Positions 32,756 through 41,636 of a stretch of DNA of 50,137 nucleotides are shown here, one piece after another (the stretch's first letter is position 1; every line of letters starts with the position of its first letter). Under the pieces are notes generated by a model that worked only from the letters and a program-made list of their open reading frames with translations, was not told the origin of the DNA and searched no databases. Made by a program: the position numbers and the translations under genes. Origin of the DNA: Shinella sp. (lineage in GTDB: Bacteria; Pseudomonadota; Alphaproteobacteria; Rhizobiales; Rhizobiaceae); assembly GCA_003248775.1 (NCBI GenBank), contig QFQX01000034.1, positions 1 to 50,137 of the forward strand, read 5' to 3'.

Positions 32756-33565
32756 TCAGCCTCGCGCGGTAACCACATGGGCGCTCAACCCGCCTTCGAT
32801 CGCCCCCGAACCGAAACGTTTCTCGAGCGCCTCCGCCACCAGCTCGGTAACGGCCTGCAGCCCGCCCGGCGCGCGCTCCTCGATCTCGTTGCGCATCGGG
32901 TTGGCCTGACAGTAGCCCGCGGCCGCGTCGAGCGCCGAGGGCGAACGGCCCGTCAGTTTCAACGTTTCGGTCTCGACCGCGGAAAACCCGGCGGCCCTGA
33001 GCTGCCCGTCGAGCAGCCCGAGATCATGATAGCCGTGCGGGGTACGCCGCATGAACTGCGGAGGATTATCAGCAAAACGATGGGTCAGCGCCTCGCTCAC
33101 CACGCCGACGAAAGCGTTGTTTTCGATCCCGTCCCAGACGGCAAGGAGATAGGCGCCGCGCGGCTTGAGAACGCGGCGAACCTCGCGATAGGATGCCACC
33201 TTGTCCGGAAAGAACATCGCCCCGAACTGGCAGACCACCGCATCGAAGGCGTGATCGGCAAATGGCAGTGCCATCGCATCCGCCTGTTTCCAGAGAACAT
33301 TCCCGGTTTCCTGCAGCGTCATCGCCAGATCGATCATCGGCTGATTGAGATCGGTAGCGGTGAGCGCCACAGTCTCCGGCAGCCTTTCAGCCATGGCGCG
33401 GGTCACGACCCCGGTTCCCGCCGCAAGTTCCAGAATGGTCGCGGGTCTCAGCGCCGCCACCCTTTCGGCCATCTCCTGCGCATATGGAGCGAAAAGCATC
33501 GGCACCATAAACCGCTCGTAAAGGGCGGGAATGCTGCCTGCAAATACCTTGTCGGTCTCGGTCAT
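32756..33565 (-). CDS. class I SAM-dependent methyltransferase
   Basis: A 269-residue methyltransferase of the Methyltransf_11 type. Motif I is ILELAAGTGVVTRAMA, motif II is ALTATDLNQPMID, and motif post-I/IV is DAVVCQFGAMFFPDK, followed by the REVRRVLKPRGAYLLAVWDG segment common to UbiE-like enzymes. The acceptor is unknown. ATG 33563-33565 (MTETDKVF) is chosen because the 25 residues upstream look non-coding. Its 5' end faces the leuC terminator region. Confidence 0.9.
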   Translation of the reverse strand: MTETDKVFAGSIPALYERFMVPMLFAPYAQEMAERVAALRPATILELAAGTGVVTRAMAERLPETVALTATDLNQPMIDLAMTLQETGNVLWKQADAMALPFADHAFDAVVCQFGAMFFPDKVASYREVRRVLKPRGAYLLAVWDGIENNAFVGVVSEALTHRFADNPPQFMRRTPHGYHDLGLLDGQLRAAGFSAVETETLKLTGRSPSALDAAAGYCQANPMRNEIEERAPGGLQAVTELVAEALEKRFGSGAIEGGLSAHVVTARG

Positions 33566-33658
33566 GGCTGCGTCCTCCCAGACATCGCCATTATACCGCA
33601 GGAGCGATCTGGCGGGAAGCGAGACTGGCGAAGGTCGCAAGGCGTGCCCTTAAACGAC

Positions 33659-33689
33659 AGGGCCGCCCGCTTTTCAGCGGACGGCCCTG
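33659..33689 (-). terminator. GC-rich hairpin downstream of leuC
   Basis: AGGGCCGCCCGC and GCGGACGGCCCT form a 12-bp stem with one G-U pair around a TTTTCA loop. It lies 35 bases after the leuC stop on the minus strand. The downstream bases (GTCGTTTAAG) are only mildly T-rich, so it is a likely but imperfect terminator. Confidence 0.6.
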
Positions 33690-33723
33690 ACAGCAAGACT
33701 TTCAGGCCGGCGGGCCTTGGATC

Positions 33724-35133
33724 TCACTTCCAGTCGCGGATATCGACGAAATGGCCGGCAACGGCAGCAGCGGCAGCCATGGCCGGGGAAACGAGGTGCG
33801 TGCGGCCCTTGTAGCCCTGACGGCCCTCGAAGTTGCGGTTCGAGGTCGAGGCGCAGCGCTCGCCCGGCTTCAGCCGGTCGTCGTTCATGGCAAGGCACAT
33901 GGAGCAGCCCGGCTCGCGCCATTCGAAACCGGCTTCCCTGAAGATCCTGTCGAGGCCTTCGGCTTCAGCCTGTTCCTTGACGAGACCGGAGCCCGGCACG
34001 ACCATGGCGGAAACCGTCGATGCGACCTTCTTGCCTTCGATGACGGCAGCGGCAGCGCGCAGGTCCTCGATACGGCCGTTGGTGCAGGAACCGATGAACA
34101 CGCGATCTATCGCGATGTCGGTCATCTTCGTTCCGGGGGTGAGGCCCATGTAGTCGAGCGCACGCCACTTGGAAACGCGCTTGGTCTCGTCCTGGATCTC
34201 ATCCGGGTTCGGCACGACGCCCTGGATCGACACCACGTCTTCCGGAGACGAACCCCAGGAAACGATCGGCGGCAGGTTGGCGGCGTCGAGCACCACGGTG
34301 CGGTCGAAATGCGCGCCTTCATCGGTGTGCAGCGTCTTCCAGTAGTTGACGGCCTGCTCCAGGGTTTCGCCGGTCGGAGCCTTGGGCTTGCCCTTGATGT
34401 ATTCGAAGGTCTTTTCATCGGGCGCGATCAGGCCGGCGCGGGCGCCGCCTTCGATCGTCATGTTGCAGACGGTCATGCGGCCTTCCATCGACAGCGAACG
34501 GATCGCCTCGCCGGCGAACTCGATGACGTGGCCGGTGCCGCCGGCAGTGCCGATCTCGCCGATGATGGCGAGGATGATGTCCTTGGCAGTAACGCCTTCC
34601 GGAAGCTGGCCGTCGACACGCACCAGCATGTTCTTGGCCTTCTTCTGGATCAGCGTCTGGGTTGCCAGAACGTGTTCCACTTCGGAGGTGCCGATACCAT
34701 GCGCCAGCGCACCGAAAGCGCCATGCGTCGAGGTGTGGCTGTCGCCGCAGACGATGGTCATGCCCGGCAGGGTGAAGCCCTGTTCGGGGCCGACGATGTG
34801 CACGATACCCTGGCGCTTGTCGCGCTCGGAGTAGTATTCGACGCCGAATTCGGCCGCGTTATGGGCGAGAGCCTCGACCTGGATGCGGCTTTCCTCGTTC
34901 TTGATGCCTTCCAGACGGTCGGCGGTGGTCGGAACGTTGTGGTCGACCACGGCCAGCGTCCGCTGCGGCGCGTGGACCGGCCGGCCGGCCATGCGCAGGC
35001 CTTCGAAGGCCTGCGGGCTCGTCACCTCGTGCACGAGATGACGGTCGATGTAGAGAAGACAGGTGCCGTCGTCCTGACGGTCGACCAGGTGGTCATCGAA
35101 GATCTTGTCGTAAAGTGTACGCGGTGCGCTCAT
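33724..35133 (-). CDS. leuC: 3-isopropylmalate dehydratase large subunit
   Basis: With LeuD it isomerises 2-isopropylmalate to 3-isopropylmalate in leucine synthesis. The 469-residue protein has the aconitase-family signatures and the three [4Fe-4S] cysteines: one in FIGSCTNGRIED (near 347) and two in GCSMCLAMN (near 408-411). The start MSAPRTLYDKIFDDHLV is characteristic, with ATG 35131-35133. leuD is not in the window, as is usual in rhizobia. It is divergent from ppk2 across about 320 bases, in which I saw no leader peptide for leucine attenuation. Confidence 0.97.
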   Translation of the reverse strand: MSAPRTLYDKIFDDHLVDRQDDGTCLLYIDRHLVHEVTSPQAFEGLRMAGRPVHAPQRTLAVVDHNVPTTADRLEGIKNEESRIQVEALAHNAAEFGVEYYSERDKRQGIVHIVGPEQGFTLPGMTIVCGDSHTSTHGAFGALAHGIGTSEVEHVLATQTLIQKKAKNMLVRVDGQLPEGVTAKDIILAIIGEIGTAGGTGHVIEFAGEAIRSLSMEGRMTVCNMTIEGGARAGLIAPDEKTFEYIKGKPKAPTGETLEQAVNYWKTLHTDEGAHFDRTVVLDAANLPPIVSWGSSPEDVVSIQGVVPNPDEIQDETKRVSKWRALDYMGLTPGTKMTDIAIDRVFIGSCTNGRIEDLRAAAAVIEGKKVASTVSAMVVPGSGLVKEQAEAEGLDRIFREAGFEWREPGCSMCLAMNDDRLKPGERCASTSNRNFEGRQGYKGRTHLVSPAMAAAAAVAGHFVDIRDWK

Positions 35134-35382
35134 GGCGTGTTTCCATCCGGCTGAAGAATCGGGATTGTTTCTTGATATTCTGAAGCGCCGCCGATGCGGT
35201 CGGCTACGTTCAGCCTAGGCGGCTGTTGAGCGCTCCGGAGACGCACGCGAAGAACCGTGCCGGCAGACGCTTGTGGTCCTGCAGCACGATAAACTGGTTC
35301 GCGAGACATCCGAATTTAGATCCCATGGCGTGGCAATAACAGTTTTCCACAAAATCGGCAACGGATTTGCTTCGTCAGCCGC

Positions 35383-35404
35383 CTGACACATGTCTGTCAT
35401 AAAG
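35383..35404 (+). promoter_or_regulatory. PHO-box-like direct repeat upstream of ppk2
   Basis: Two 11-base units in tandem, CTGACACATGT and CTGTCATAAAG, fit the PhoB-binding pattern of CTGTCATA(A/T)A repeats; the second unit is near-perfect. The site is 50 bases before the ppk2 ATG, a promoter-proximal position. The rest of 35134-35453 has no gene that I can support. Confidence 0.65.
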
Positions 35405-35453
35405 TGTTCGCGGAAACATGCTTCATCTGTCGGGCCAAACGGAGGTAGACCGC

Positions 35454-36359
35454 ATGTCCGATCCCATTCACGACGAAATCAGCCGCATCAAGGAAGACAT
35501 CATCGACAGCTTCGACGAGGAGCTGGAACAGCAGATGGAAGAGGAGCGGATGGAAGAGATGGTCGCCGAAGGCCTCTCGGAGCCGACCATCGACCGCCGT
35601 ATCTATTTCCGTGAACTTTTCCGGCTGCAGCATGAACTGGTCAGCCTGCAGGACTGGGTCCAGTACAAGAAGCTGAAGGTCGTCGTCGTCTTCGAAGGCC
35701 GCGATTCCGCCGGCAAGGGCGGCGCGATCAAGCGCGTTACCCAGCGCCTCAATCCGCGCGTCTGCCGCGTCGTGGCGCTACCCGCCCCGACCGAGCGCGA
35801 AAAGAGCCAGTGGTATTTCCAGCGCTACGTCAACCATCTGCCGAGCGCCGGCGAAATGGTGCTGTTCGACCGCTCCTGGTACAACCGCGCCGGCGTCGAG
35901 CGCGTCATGGGCTTCTGCACCCCGGAGGAGCTGGATGAATTCTTCCGTTCCGTGCCGGAATTCGAGCGCATGCTGGTCCGCTCCGGCATCATCTTGCTCA
36001 AATACTGGTTCTCGATCACCGACGAGGAACAGGAATTCCGCTTCCGCATGCGCATCCACGATCCGCTGAAGCAGTGGAAGCTCTCGCCCATGGACCTGCA
36101 AAGCCGCATTCACTGGGAAGAATACACCAAGGCCAAGGAAGACATGCTGGAACACACCCACATCCCGGAAGCGCCGTGGTGGGTTGTGCAGGCCGTCGAC
36201 AAGAAGAAGGCCCGCCTCAACATGATCGCCCATCTCCTGGCGCAGATCCCTTACGAGACCGTACCGAAGGAGCATATCGTGCTGCCGGAACGCGTCCGCA
36301 ACGCCGACTACATCCGTCATCCGGTCCCGCCGGAAATGTACGTTCCGGACGTCTTTTGA
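35454..36359 (+). CDS. ppk2: polyphosphate kinase 2
   Basis: Uses polyphosphate to phosphorylate nucleoside diphosphates or monophosphates. The 301-residue single-domain protein has Walker A FEGRDSAGKGG near residues 84-94 and the lid and Walker B segment MVLFDRSWYNRAGVERVMGFC, both diagnostic of PPK2. The size fits the single-domain class I enzymes, which act mainly on ADP or GDP. ATG 35454 is chosen because GGAGG lies 8 bases upstream; ATG 35418 is also in frame. The PHO-box-like site suggests induction by phosphate starvation. It is convergent with the permease gene. Confidence 0.94.
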   Translation: MSDPIHDEISRIKEDIIDSFDEELEQQMEEERMEEMVAEGLSEPTIDRRIYFRELFRLQHELVSLQDWVQYKKLKVVVVFEGRDSAGKGGAIKRVTQRLNPRVCRVVALPAPTEREKSQWYFQRYVNHLPSAGEMVLFDRSWYNRAGVERVMGFCTPEELDEFFRSVPEFERMLVRSGIILLKYWFSITDEEQEFRFRMRIHDPLKQWKLSPMDLQSRIHWEEYTKAKEDMLEHTHIPEAPWWVVQAVDKKKARLNMIAHLLAQIPYETVPKEHIVLPERVRNADYIRHPVPPEMYVPDVF

Positions 36360-36377
36360 GGTTAACGGCGCCGGCTG

Positions 36378-37211
36378 CTATCGGGCGGCGCCTTTCTGGC
36401 GCATCCGCTTTTCCACACGCCGCAGCAGCATGGACAGGCCTATCGTCAGGATAAGATAGATATAGGCGACGATGGAATAGGTCTCGAAGAAGCGGAAGGA
36501 GCCGGACGCATAGATCTTGCCGGCCTGGCTGATATCGGCGACGCCGAGCACCGAGACCAGCGAACTATCCTTCACCATCGCCACGAAATCGTTGGAAAGC
36601 GGCGGAAAGATCACCCGGATGGCCTGCGGAAAGACGATCAGCCGGAAACGCTGGTAGCGGTTGAGGCCGAGCGACATCGCCGCCTCCACCTGTCCCCTGT
36701 CGATCGACTGGAAGCCGGCGCGGAAGATTTCGGCGATGAAGGCCGAATAGCCGATCATCAGCGCAAAGATCGCCCGCCACATCAGCGACACGTCGCGCAC
36801 CTGAAGGGCCGACATCCAGCCGCGCTCGACCAGCGGACCGATCAGGAAATTGTAGAGGCTGACGAAGCCCGGAGCACCGACAAAGGCGATGTAGAACAGG
36901 AGGACGAGGATCGGGATGCCGCGGATCACCTCGACATAGAAGCGCGCGATCTGCCTGACGATCTGGCTGTCGGACATGCCGGCGAGCGCCACCAGCAGGC
37001 CGAGCAGCGTCGCCAGCACGAAGCCGACCACGGTCACGAACACCGTCACGCCGATGCCGCGTGAAATGGTGGTGAAGACCTGCGTGTAGAGGTCGTTGAC
37101 CGCGATGACGGCGGCGATCGCAAGCCCGATCGCGACAAGGGCGACCAGCCACCACGGCCGGTCGCCCTCGCCCTTTTCCCTGCCCGCGCCGGGAAGCGTC
37201 TGAAAGCCCAT
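36378..37211 (-). CDS. amino-acid-type ABC transporter permease
   Basis: A 277-residue inner-membrane permease of the HisM/GlnP family. It has about five or six hydrophobic segments and the EAA-type cytoplasmic loop GQVEAAMSLGLNRYQRFRLIVFPQA near residues 180-205. It follows the binding-protein gene by 27 bases on the same strand. No ATP-binding subunit is encoded beside it in this window; in this family the ATPase is normally the adjacent gene, so it must be supplied from elsewhere. The substrate is inferred only as a polar amino acid or similar compound. Confidence 0.92.
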   Translation of the reverse strand: MGFQTLPGAGREKGEGDRPWWLVALVAIGLAIAAVIAVNDLYTQVFTTISRGIGVTVFVTVVGFVLATLLGLLVALAGMSDSQIVRQIARFYVEVIRGIPILVLLFYIAFVGAPGFVSLYNFLIGPLVERGWMSALQVRDVSLMWRAIFALMIGYSAFIAEIFRAGFQSIDRGQVEAAMSLGLNRYQRFRLIVFPQAIRVIFPPLSNDFVAMVKDSSLVSVLGVADISQAGKIYASGSFRFFETYSIVAYIYLILTIGLSMLLRRVEKRMRQKGAAR

Positions 37212-37238
37212 CAGCTCATAGCCTCCGGCTTTCGCAAA

Positions 37239-38036
37239 TCACTCGCCCATCTTGTAGTCGAGGAACCACTTCTTGTTCAGCGCATCGAAGGTGCCATCGG
37301 CCTTCAGCGCCGCAATCGCCGCGTTGACCGGCGCCACGATGTCGGAGCCCTTGGGGAAGATGAAACCGAAATCCTCCGCACCCAGCGCGCCGCCGACGAC
37401 CTTCAAACCGCCATTGGATGCATCGACATAGCCCTTGGCGGCAACGCTGTCGGTGAGGACGAGGTCGACGTCGCCGGCTTTCAGCGCCTGAACGGTGGCG
37501 CCGAAGGTTTCGAACAGCTTGATGCGCGGGTTCTGCTCGTTGCCGTCGAGGATTTCATAGACGGCGGTGTAGAAGGGCGAGGTGCCCGGCTGCGCGCCGA
37601 TCAGGCCATCCTTGAATTCGCCGAAGCTCTTGGCGTCCGAAAAACGGCTCTCGTCGCCGCGCACCAGCATGAACTGTTCGGAACGCATGTAGGGATCGGA
37701 GAAATCGACCTTCTCCTTGCGGTCGTCCTTGATGGTGATGCCGGTCATGCCGATCTGGTACTGGCCGTCCGACACCGCCTGGATCATCGCATCCCACGAG
37801 GTGTTCTGGTATTCGACCTTGAAGTTCAGCCGCTTGGCGATCTCGTTCATCGCGTCGTATTCCCAGCCGATAGCCTGGCCCGATTTCGGATCGACGAACT
37901 GCAGCGGCGGATAGGCGTTTTCCGTCACCACCACGACCGTCTTGCCGCCGAGATCCGGCAGGTCGGCGGCAACGGCGGTGAACGGCAGCAGCGAAAAAAC
38001 GGACAGACCGGCAAGTACGGCGCGGCGAAGAAGCAT
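37239..38036 (-). CDS. periplasmic amino-acid-type substrate-binding protein
   Basis: A 265-residue SBP_bac_3 protein. The signal peptide MLLRRAVLAGLSVFSLLPFTAVAA ends near residue 24. Family motifs follow: AYPPLQFVDPKSGQAIGWEYDAMNEIAKRL, IGMTGITIKDDRKEKVDFSDPY (the ligand-binding loop), and GAQPGTS. It pairs with the permease directly downstream. The ligand cannot be assigned: the Arg that binds the alpha-carboxyl group in most members is expected in the TIKDDRKE loop and appears present. Confidence 0.92.
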   Translation of the reverse strand: MLLRRAVLAGLSVFSLLPFTAVAADLPDLGGKTVVVVTENAYPPLQFVDPKSGQAIGWEYDAMNEIAKRLNFKVEYQNTSWDAMIQAVSDGQYQIGMTGITIKDDRKEKVDFSDPYMRSEQFMLVRGDESRFSDAKSFGEFKDGLIGAQPGTSPFYTAVYEILDGNEQNPRIKLFETFGATVQALKAGDVDLVLTDSVAAKGYVDASNGGLKVVGGALGAEDFGFIFPKGSDIVAPVNAAIAALKADGTFDALNKKWFLDYKMGE

Positions 38037-38184
38037 TATTGTCTCCCTGATTGTGGCGGGCCGAGAGTGTCACAGTTCGATCACGCCTTGCAAGAAGGCG
38101 GCATTGCGTCCACAGCACCGGCGGCGAAACGGCCTTCTCAATCCCGCATATCCGGTCGAAAAGCTATCCGTATAGAGGAAGGAT

Positions 38185-38715
38185 TCACGCTTTTTGGCAA
38201 TGGCCGGCGTGAGCGCCGCCACCGACTTCGAAATCGCCCTTCTGCGGCGGGGCGATCGGCTTGAACAGATTGCGGTCGGGCTTGACGTCGATGAGCGGTG
38301 TTCCGTCGAGGCAATCGAGGCCACGAACGAACAGCCTGCCACCCTCGACCTTCTCCAGAACGACGATCGAGGTGCCGATCGGATTGGGCCTGACCGGCGA
38401 GCGGATGGAGAAGGTGCCATGCACCTCGCCATTGTTGCCCGGGCTCTGCAGCACGAGATCGCGCCGGGAACGGTCGAGCCAGTAGAGAATTTCCAGCCGC
38501 TCGAATGTCTCGACGCCTTTCAGCGCCGGCACCCAGGGCTCGAAGATCTCGATCTCGCAGAGTGGGCCGTCATGGCGCCCCTGCCGCGGCGTCTCCATCC
38601 GCGAGGTCCACGGCGTATGGATGCGACCGATGAAGACCAGTCCGGCATCGCTGGCCTCCGGCGCCGCGATCTGCACTTCGTTTTCCCGGACTTCGTTCTC
38701 GCGCACCATCGTCAT
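38185..38715 (-). CDS. trmO: tRNA (N6-threonylcarbamoyladenosine37-N6)-methyltransferase TrmO
   Basis: Methylates t6A37 in a subset of tRNAs such as tRNA-Thr(GGU). The 176-residue protein has the TsaA/UPF0066 landmarks: VFIGRIHTPWTSR, FSIRSPVRPNPIGTS, and GLDCLDGTPLIDVKPD. It is shorter than E. coli TrmO and lacks its C-terminal extension, which is common in alphaproteobacteria. ATG 38713-38715 is used; ATG 38707-38709 is an alternative, and the longer frame starts with TTG. The fourfold VRENE repeat near the start is odd. It stands between two transport-related genes. Confidence 0.9.
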   Translation of the reverse strand: MTMVRENEVRENEVQIAAPEASDAGLVFIGRIHTPWTSRMETPRQGRHDGPLCEIEIFEPWVPALKGVETFERLEILYWLDRSRRDLVLQSPGNNGEVHGTFSIRSPVRPNPIGTSIVVLEKVEGGRLFVRGLDCLDGTPLIDVKPDRNLFKPIAPPQKGDFEVGGGAHAGHCQKA

Positions 38716-38799
38716 GTCTCCAGCAGGCTCTGCCCACGATATATCCAACAGAATACATCGTGGGAAGAACCATATCGACAGATGGCCAGTCGTAGTCGC

Positions 38800-40212
38800 T
38801 CAACCGAGCGCCCGCTTCAGCGGCCCGATATGCCGCAGCACGGCGAAGTCCAGCAGCAAGACGCCGATCAGCACGGCGCCGGTCAGCGGAAAGAGCAGCG
38901 ATACGGCAAGCATGATGAGGGCGCCGGACTTCCACAGCGGGCCGGCCTCTCCAACACGCGGCGCAAGCAGTCGCGCTCCGGCGCCCTTCGGCCGTCGCAT
39001 CCACCACATCGCGACACCGGAGACCGCAAGAAAGATCACCGAAAGGCAGAAGATTGTCACGAGGGCGACGTTCCAGGCGCCCATGTCGCCTTCATGAAAG
39101 GCGATACCGGCAGCCATGGCCTTGCCCGCGACGCCGTAATCGGCAAAACCGACATCTACCAGCACCTTGCCGGTATACTGGTCGATATGCACCGTCCGGT
39201 CGGAGAAGGGATTGCCGCTGTCATTGCTCATGGTATCGCGCGCAATCGTCCAGACACCAGTCTCGTCCGATGGGAGGCCAAGCTGGAAACGGCCGTCAAA
39301 ACCGAGCGAGCGGGCAAGCGCCACGACCGAATCGATATTGACCGGTGTCCCGTCCACAATTCCCGCAACGCCGGCGGCGGAACCGGACATCGGCATCGGC
39401 GTCTGTTCGAGCGTCCACGGCACTTCCTTTATGCCGCCGTGGTTCATGCTGGCATGGGTGGAATCGGAAAGCGGCACGTTGTCCCATTTCTCAGCGGGAA
39501 AAGTGCTCCAGGCCTGGGTGAATTTCTCGCCCCATATACCCGTCCAGGTCAGCCCCGACAGCAGGAACACCAGAAGAATGGCGGAGACGTAGAACCCGAC
39601 CGTCAGGTGCAGCGACTTCCAGAATTGCCGGCCCCTTGCCGAAAGCCTCGGAACCAGCACACCGGTAAAACTGCCTTCCCGAGGCCACCAGAGGTAAAGC
39701 CCGGTGATAATCAGCACAACCCCGAACCCGGCCGCGATCTCGATCAGCCGATCGCCGACCTCACCGATCAGCAGCGTACCGTGAATTACATTGGCCAGAT
39801 CATAGAGCGCATTTCGCCTTTGCCATTCTCCCAGCACCTTCGCCGTATGGGGATCGACGGCGACCATTATCGACTGCTCCCCCTGATTGATGCGGAACAC
39901 CGCCGGCTGCTCGGGCGTACGCGGCGCGATATACTGGACCAGCACTCCTTCGGGGATGGTGGAAAGCGCCGCTTCCGCCTGCTGCGATACGGATAGTTCA
40001 GGTCCGGCTGACGTTACCTTGTAATATTTTTCGCCGTCGCGACCGACGAGCACGGCCGACCACAGCATGATGAGACCGGTCACGGCCAGCATGATGAGAA
40101 AGGGAGCGACATAGAGCCCGGCATAAAAATGCCAGCGCCATGCGGTGTTGTAAAAGCGTCGCGAAAGCGACGCCGATGCCGGCGCGGCCGGCGTATCGGT
40201 CAGGATGGTCAT
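38800..40212 (-). CDS. PepSY-associated transmembrane protein (PiuB-like)
   Basis: An inner-membrane protein of 470 residues with the PepSY_TM layout: a first helix pair (WRWHFYAGLYVAPFLIMLAVTG), a periplasmic PepSY-like region, further helices (KSLHLTVGFYVSAILLVFLLSG; WNVALVTIFCLSVIFLAVSG) and a final pair near the C terminus. Several membrane histidines could bind haem. Members are often iron-regulated and proposed to reduce or release iron from siderophores, or to handle copper. ATG 40210-40212 is used; a TTG at 40224 overlaps the upstream stop. It probably forms an operon with the Crp/Fnr gene. Confidence 0.88.
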   Translation of the reverse strand: MTILTDTPAAPASASLSRRFYNTAWRWHFYAGLYVAPFLIMLAVTGLIMLWSAVLVGRDGEKYYKVTSAGPELSVSQQAEAALSTIPEGVLVQYIAPRTPEQPAVFRINQGEQSIMVAVDPHTAKVLGEWQRRNALYDLANVIHGTLLIGEVGDRLIEIAAGFGVVLIITGLYLWWPREGSFTGVLVPRLSARGRQFWKSLHLTVGFYVSAILLVFLLSGLTWTGIWGEKFTQAWSTFPAEKWDNVPLSDSTHASMNHGGIKEVPWTLEQTPMPMSGSAAGVAGIVDGTPVNIDSVVALARSLGFDGRFQLGLPSDETGVWTIARDTMSNDSGNPFSDRTVHIDQYTGKVLVDVGFADYGVAGKAMAAGIAFHEGDMGAWNVALVTIFCLSVIFLAVSGVAMWWMRRPKGAGARLLAPRVGEAGPLWKSGALIMLAVSLLFPLTGAVLIGVLLLDFAVLRHIGPLKRALG

Positions 40213-40220
40213 GGGTTTCC

Positions 40221-40895
40221 TCAAGGGTTGTTGGAATTGTCGAATGGACGCCGGCCAGCGGCGATTGCCTGGAGAACGGTTGGCTGCAGCAGCGTCACGA
40301 TCTGCGGATCCGTGAAGCCGACGAGGCCGGCCCGCCTGAAGCGCTGGAAACAGCGACTGACGGTCTCGACCGTCAGTCCCAGCCAGTCGGCCATTTCTCC
40401 CCGGGTGAGATAGAGATTGAAGGTCATCGAGCCCTTGCGCTTCGCGCGCGGCCGGGCAAATTGACCGGCGAGGTCGAGGATTGCCGAAGCGACGCGCTCC
40501 GGCGCGGTCTTGCGCCCCAATAAAATGGCGTGCGCCTCGACCCTCAACACCATCTCGTTGACCGCCCTGCGAAACTCGGCCAGGCCGAGTTCACGCGCGG
40601 GCTCTATCTGGCAATAGGTGAGCGTTTCGGCGGTGGTCCGATTGTGTTCGCCAAAGACGAGACCGATCAGCCGGCCTGGCCCGACGATATCGATGATCTG
40701 GCGGCGTCCGTCGGGGAGCGATCGGGAAAGGGCGACACAGCCGTTCGTCAGCCGCAACTGCGGCGCCGCATCGAACCCCTCACGGAAAATGACGGTTCGG
40801 GGCGCGACGAGCTCGCGGCTCTCGGCACGGGTATCGGGGTGCGATTTGGCGGGCAGCGCGCATCCCAGCGCTGCCAAGGATGCAAGTTGGAGCAT
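40221..40895 (-). CDS. Crp/Fnr-family transcriptional regulator
   Basis: A 224-residue regulator with an N-terminal cNMP-like beta-roll (RTVIFREGFDAAPQL, IDIVGPGRLIGLVF) and a C-terminal HTH (LTRGEMADWLGLTVETVSRCFQRFRRAGL). The FNR [4Fe-4S] cysteines are not present in the usual arrangement, so it is closer to FixK-type proteins. The stop lies 9 bases before the PepSY gene's ATG. Its position between PepSY and DUF2946-like genes suggests local control of that cluster. The effector is unknown. Confidence 0.88.
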   Translation of the reverse strand: MLQLASLAALGCALPAKSHPDTRAESRELVAPRTVIFREGFDAAPQLRLTNGCVALSRSLPDGRRQIIDIVGPGRLIGLVFGEHNRTTAETLTYCQIEPARELGLAEFRRAVNEMVLRVEAHAILLGRKTAPERVASAILDLAGQFARPRAKRKGSMTFNLYLTRGEMADWLGLTVETVSRCFQRFRRAGLVGFTDPQIVTLLQPTVLQAIAAGRRPFDNSNNP

Positions 40896-40994
40896 GATGA
40901 AATCCGGATATCGGACCGGATCTCATGCGCTCGGGCACGGTTCCGGCCTGTTGAACGTGTCGGTCCGCACGGCATGACCATGCGGAAACGGGGT

Positions 40995-41393
40995 TCAGAC
41001 GATAGCCGGAAGAGGAGGCGCCCTTGGCGCCGCATTGGGTGGGAAAAGCTGCCTGTGAAGGGCCTCGGCCCGTTCGGGAACGATGATTTCGAGTGTAACG
41101 GAAATGGTGCGTCCCGTGATGTCCACGGGAACGGGCAAAAGGGTCGAGGCAGCGATAATGCAGGCCTCACATCCCGTCATACCCATCTTGTGCCCGGTCT
41201 TGCCATCCTGGTCCTGACCGGGCAGGCATAGTTCGGGAAGCGTGCCGTCAGGCAGCGTCAGCGCGGCGATCTCGCTCGCGGAAAGCGCCGGAGCAATCCC
41301 TGCGGGGACCTGATGCGCAAACCCGACCGCAAAGAGCGCGAGCGCGCACAGGGCGCGTATCGCGGTCTGCCATGTCGGTCGCCTGCGCTGCAT
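40995..41393 (-). CDS. small secreted or membrane protein, DUF2946-like
   Basis: A 132-residue protein with a signal-like N terminus (RALCALALFAVGFAHQVPAG), a Gly/Asp/Lys-rich middle (LPGQDQDGKTGHKMG), a CEAC motif that could bind copper or another metal, and a second hydrophobic segment. The layout recalls DUF2946, which often sits beside TonB or metal genes; the match is from memory. It lies 99 bases above the Crp/Fnr gene and is likely the first gene of the set. The role is unknown, but linkage to PepSY suggests metal or haem handling. Confidence 0.7.
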   Translation of the reverse strand: MQRRRPTWQTAIRALCALALFAVGFAHQVPAGIAPALSASEIAALTLPDGTLPELCLPGQDQDGKTGHKMGMTGCEACIIAASTLLPVPVDITGRTISVTLEIIVPERAEALHRQLFPPNAAPRAPPLPAIV

Positions 41394-41446
41394 CGATAAT
41401 CCCCTGCCTCAAGGAAGAATAATAGCAGCATCGTCTGTACGCAAGC

Positions 41447-41520
41447 GGCTACAGCATGTCGCGCAAAAGTGTGCAGCGGTTTTGCGGCAACGACATGCGA
41501 AAAAACAATGAAATAAAGCG
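41447..41520 (+). repeat. A/B/C-motif-like repeat, near-identical to 1-77
   Basis: It contains GGCTACAGCATGTCGCGCAA, AAGTGTGCAGCGGTTTTGC and GGCAACGACATGCG. The inverted copy at 1-77 is the same over most of this length; the two lie 41 kb apart. It sits between the rplS terminator and the DUF2946-like gene. Confidence 0.75.
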
Positions 41521-41585
41521 CGACGAGCGAATCTGAAAGCTCACATCTGGAGCCGCGCCAACAGGTCGCGGAACCGACCCGGAAA

Positions 41586-41613
41586 CAGAAAAGGCGGCCC
41601 GAAGGCCGCCTTT
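41586..41613 (-). terminator. rho-independent terminator after rplS
   Basis: On the minus strand AAAGGCGGCC, a TTCG loop and GGCCGCCTTTT are followed by CTGTTTCC. The stem is about 10 bp and very stable, and lies 25 bases after the rplS stop, at the end of the ribosomal-protein operon. Confidence 0.85.
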
Positions 41614-41636
41614 CCAAAACCCGAAATCGGGAATTC

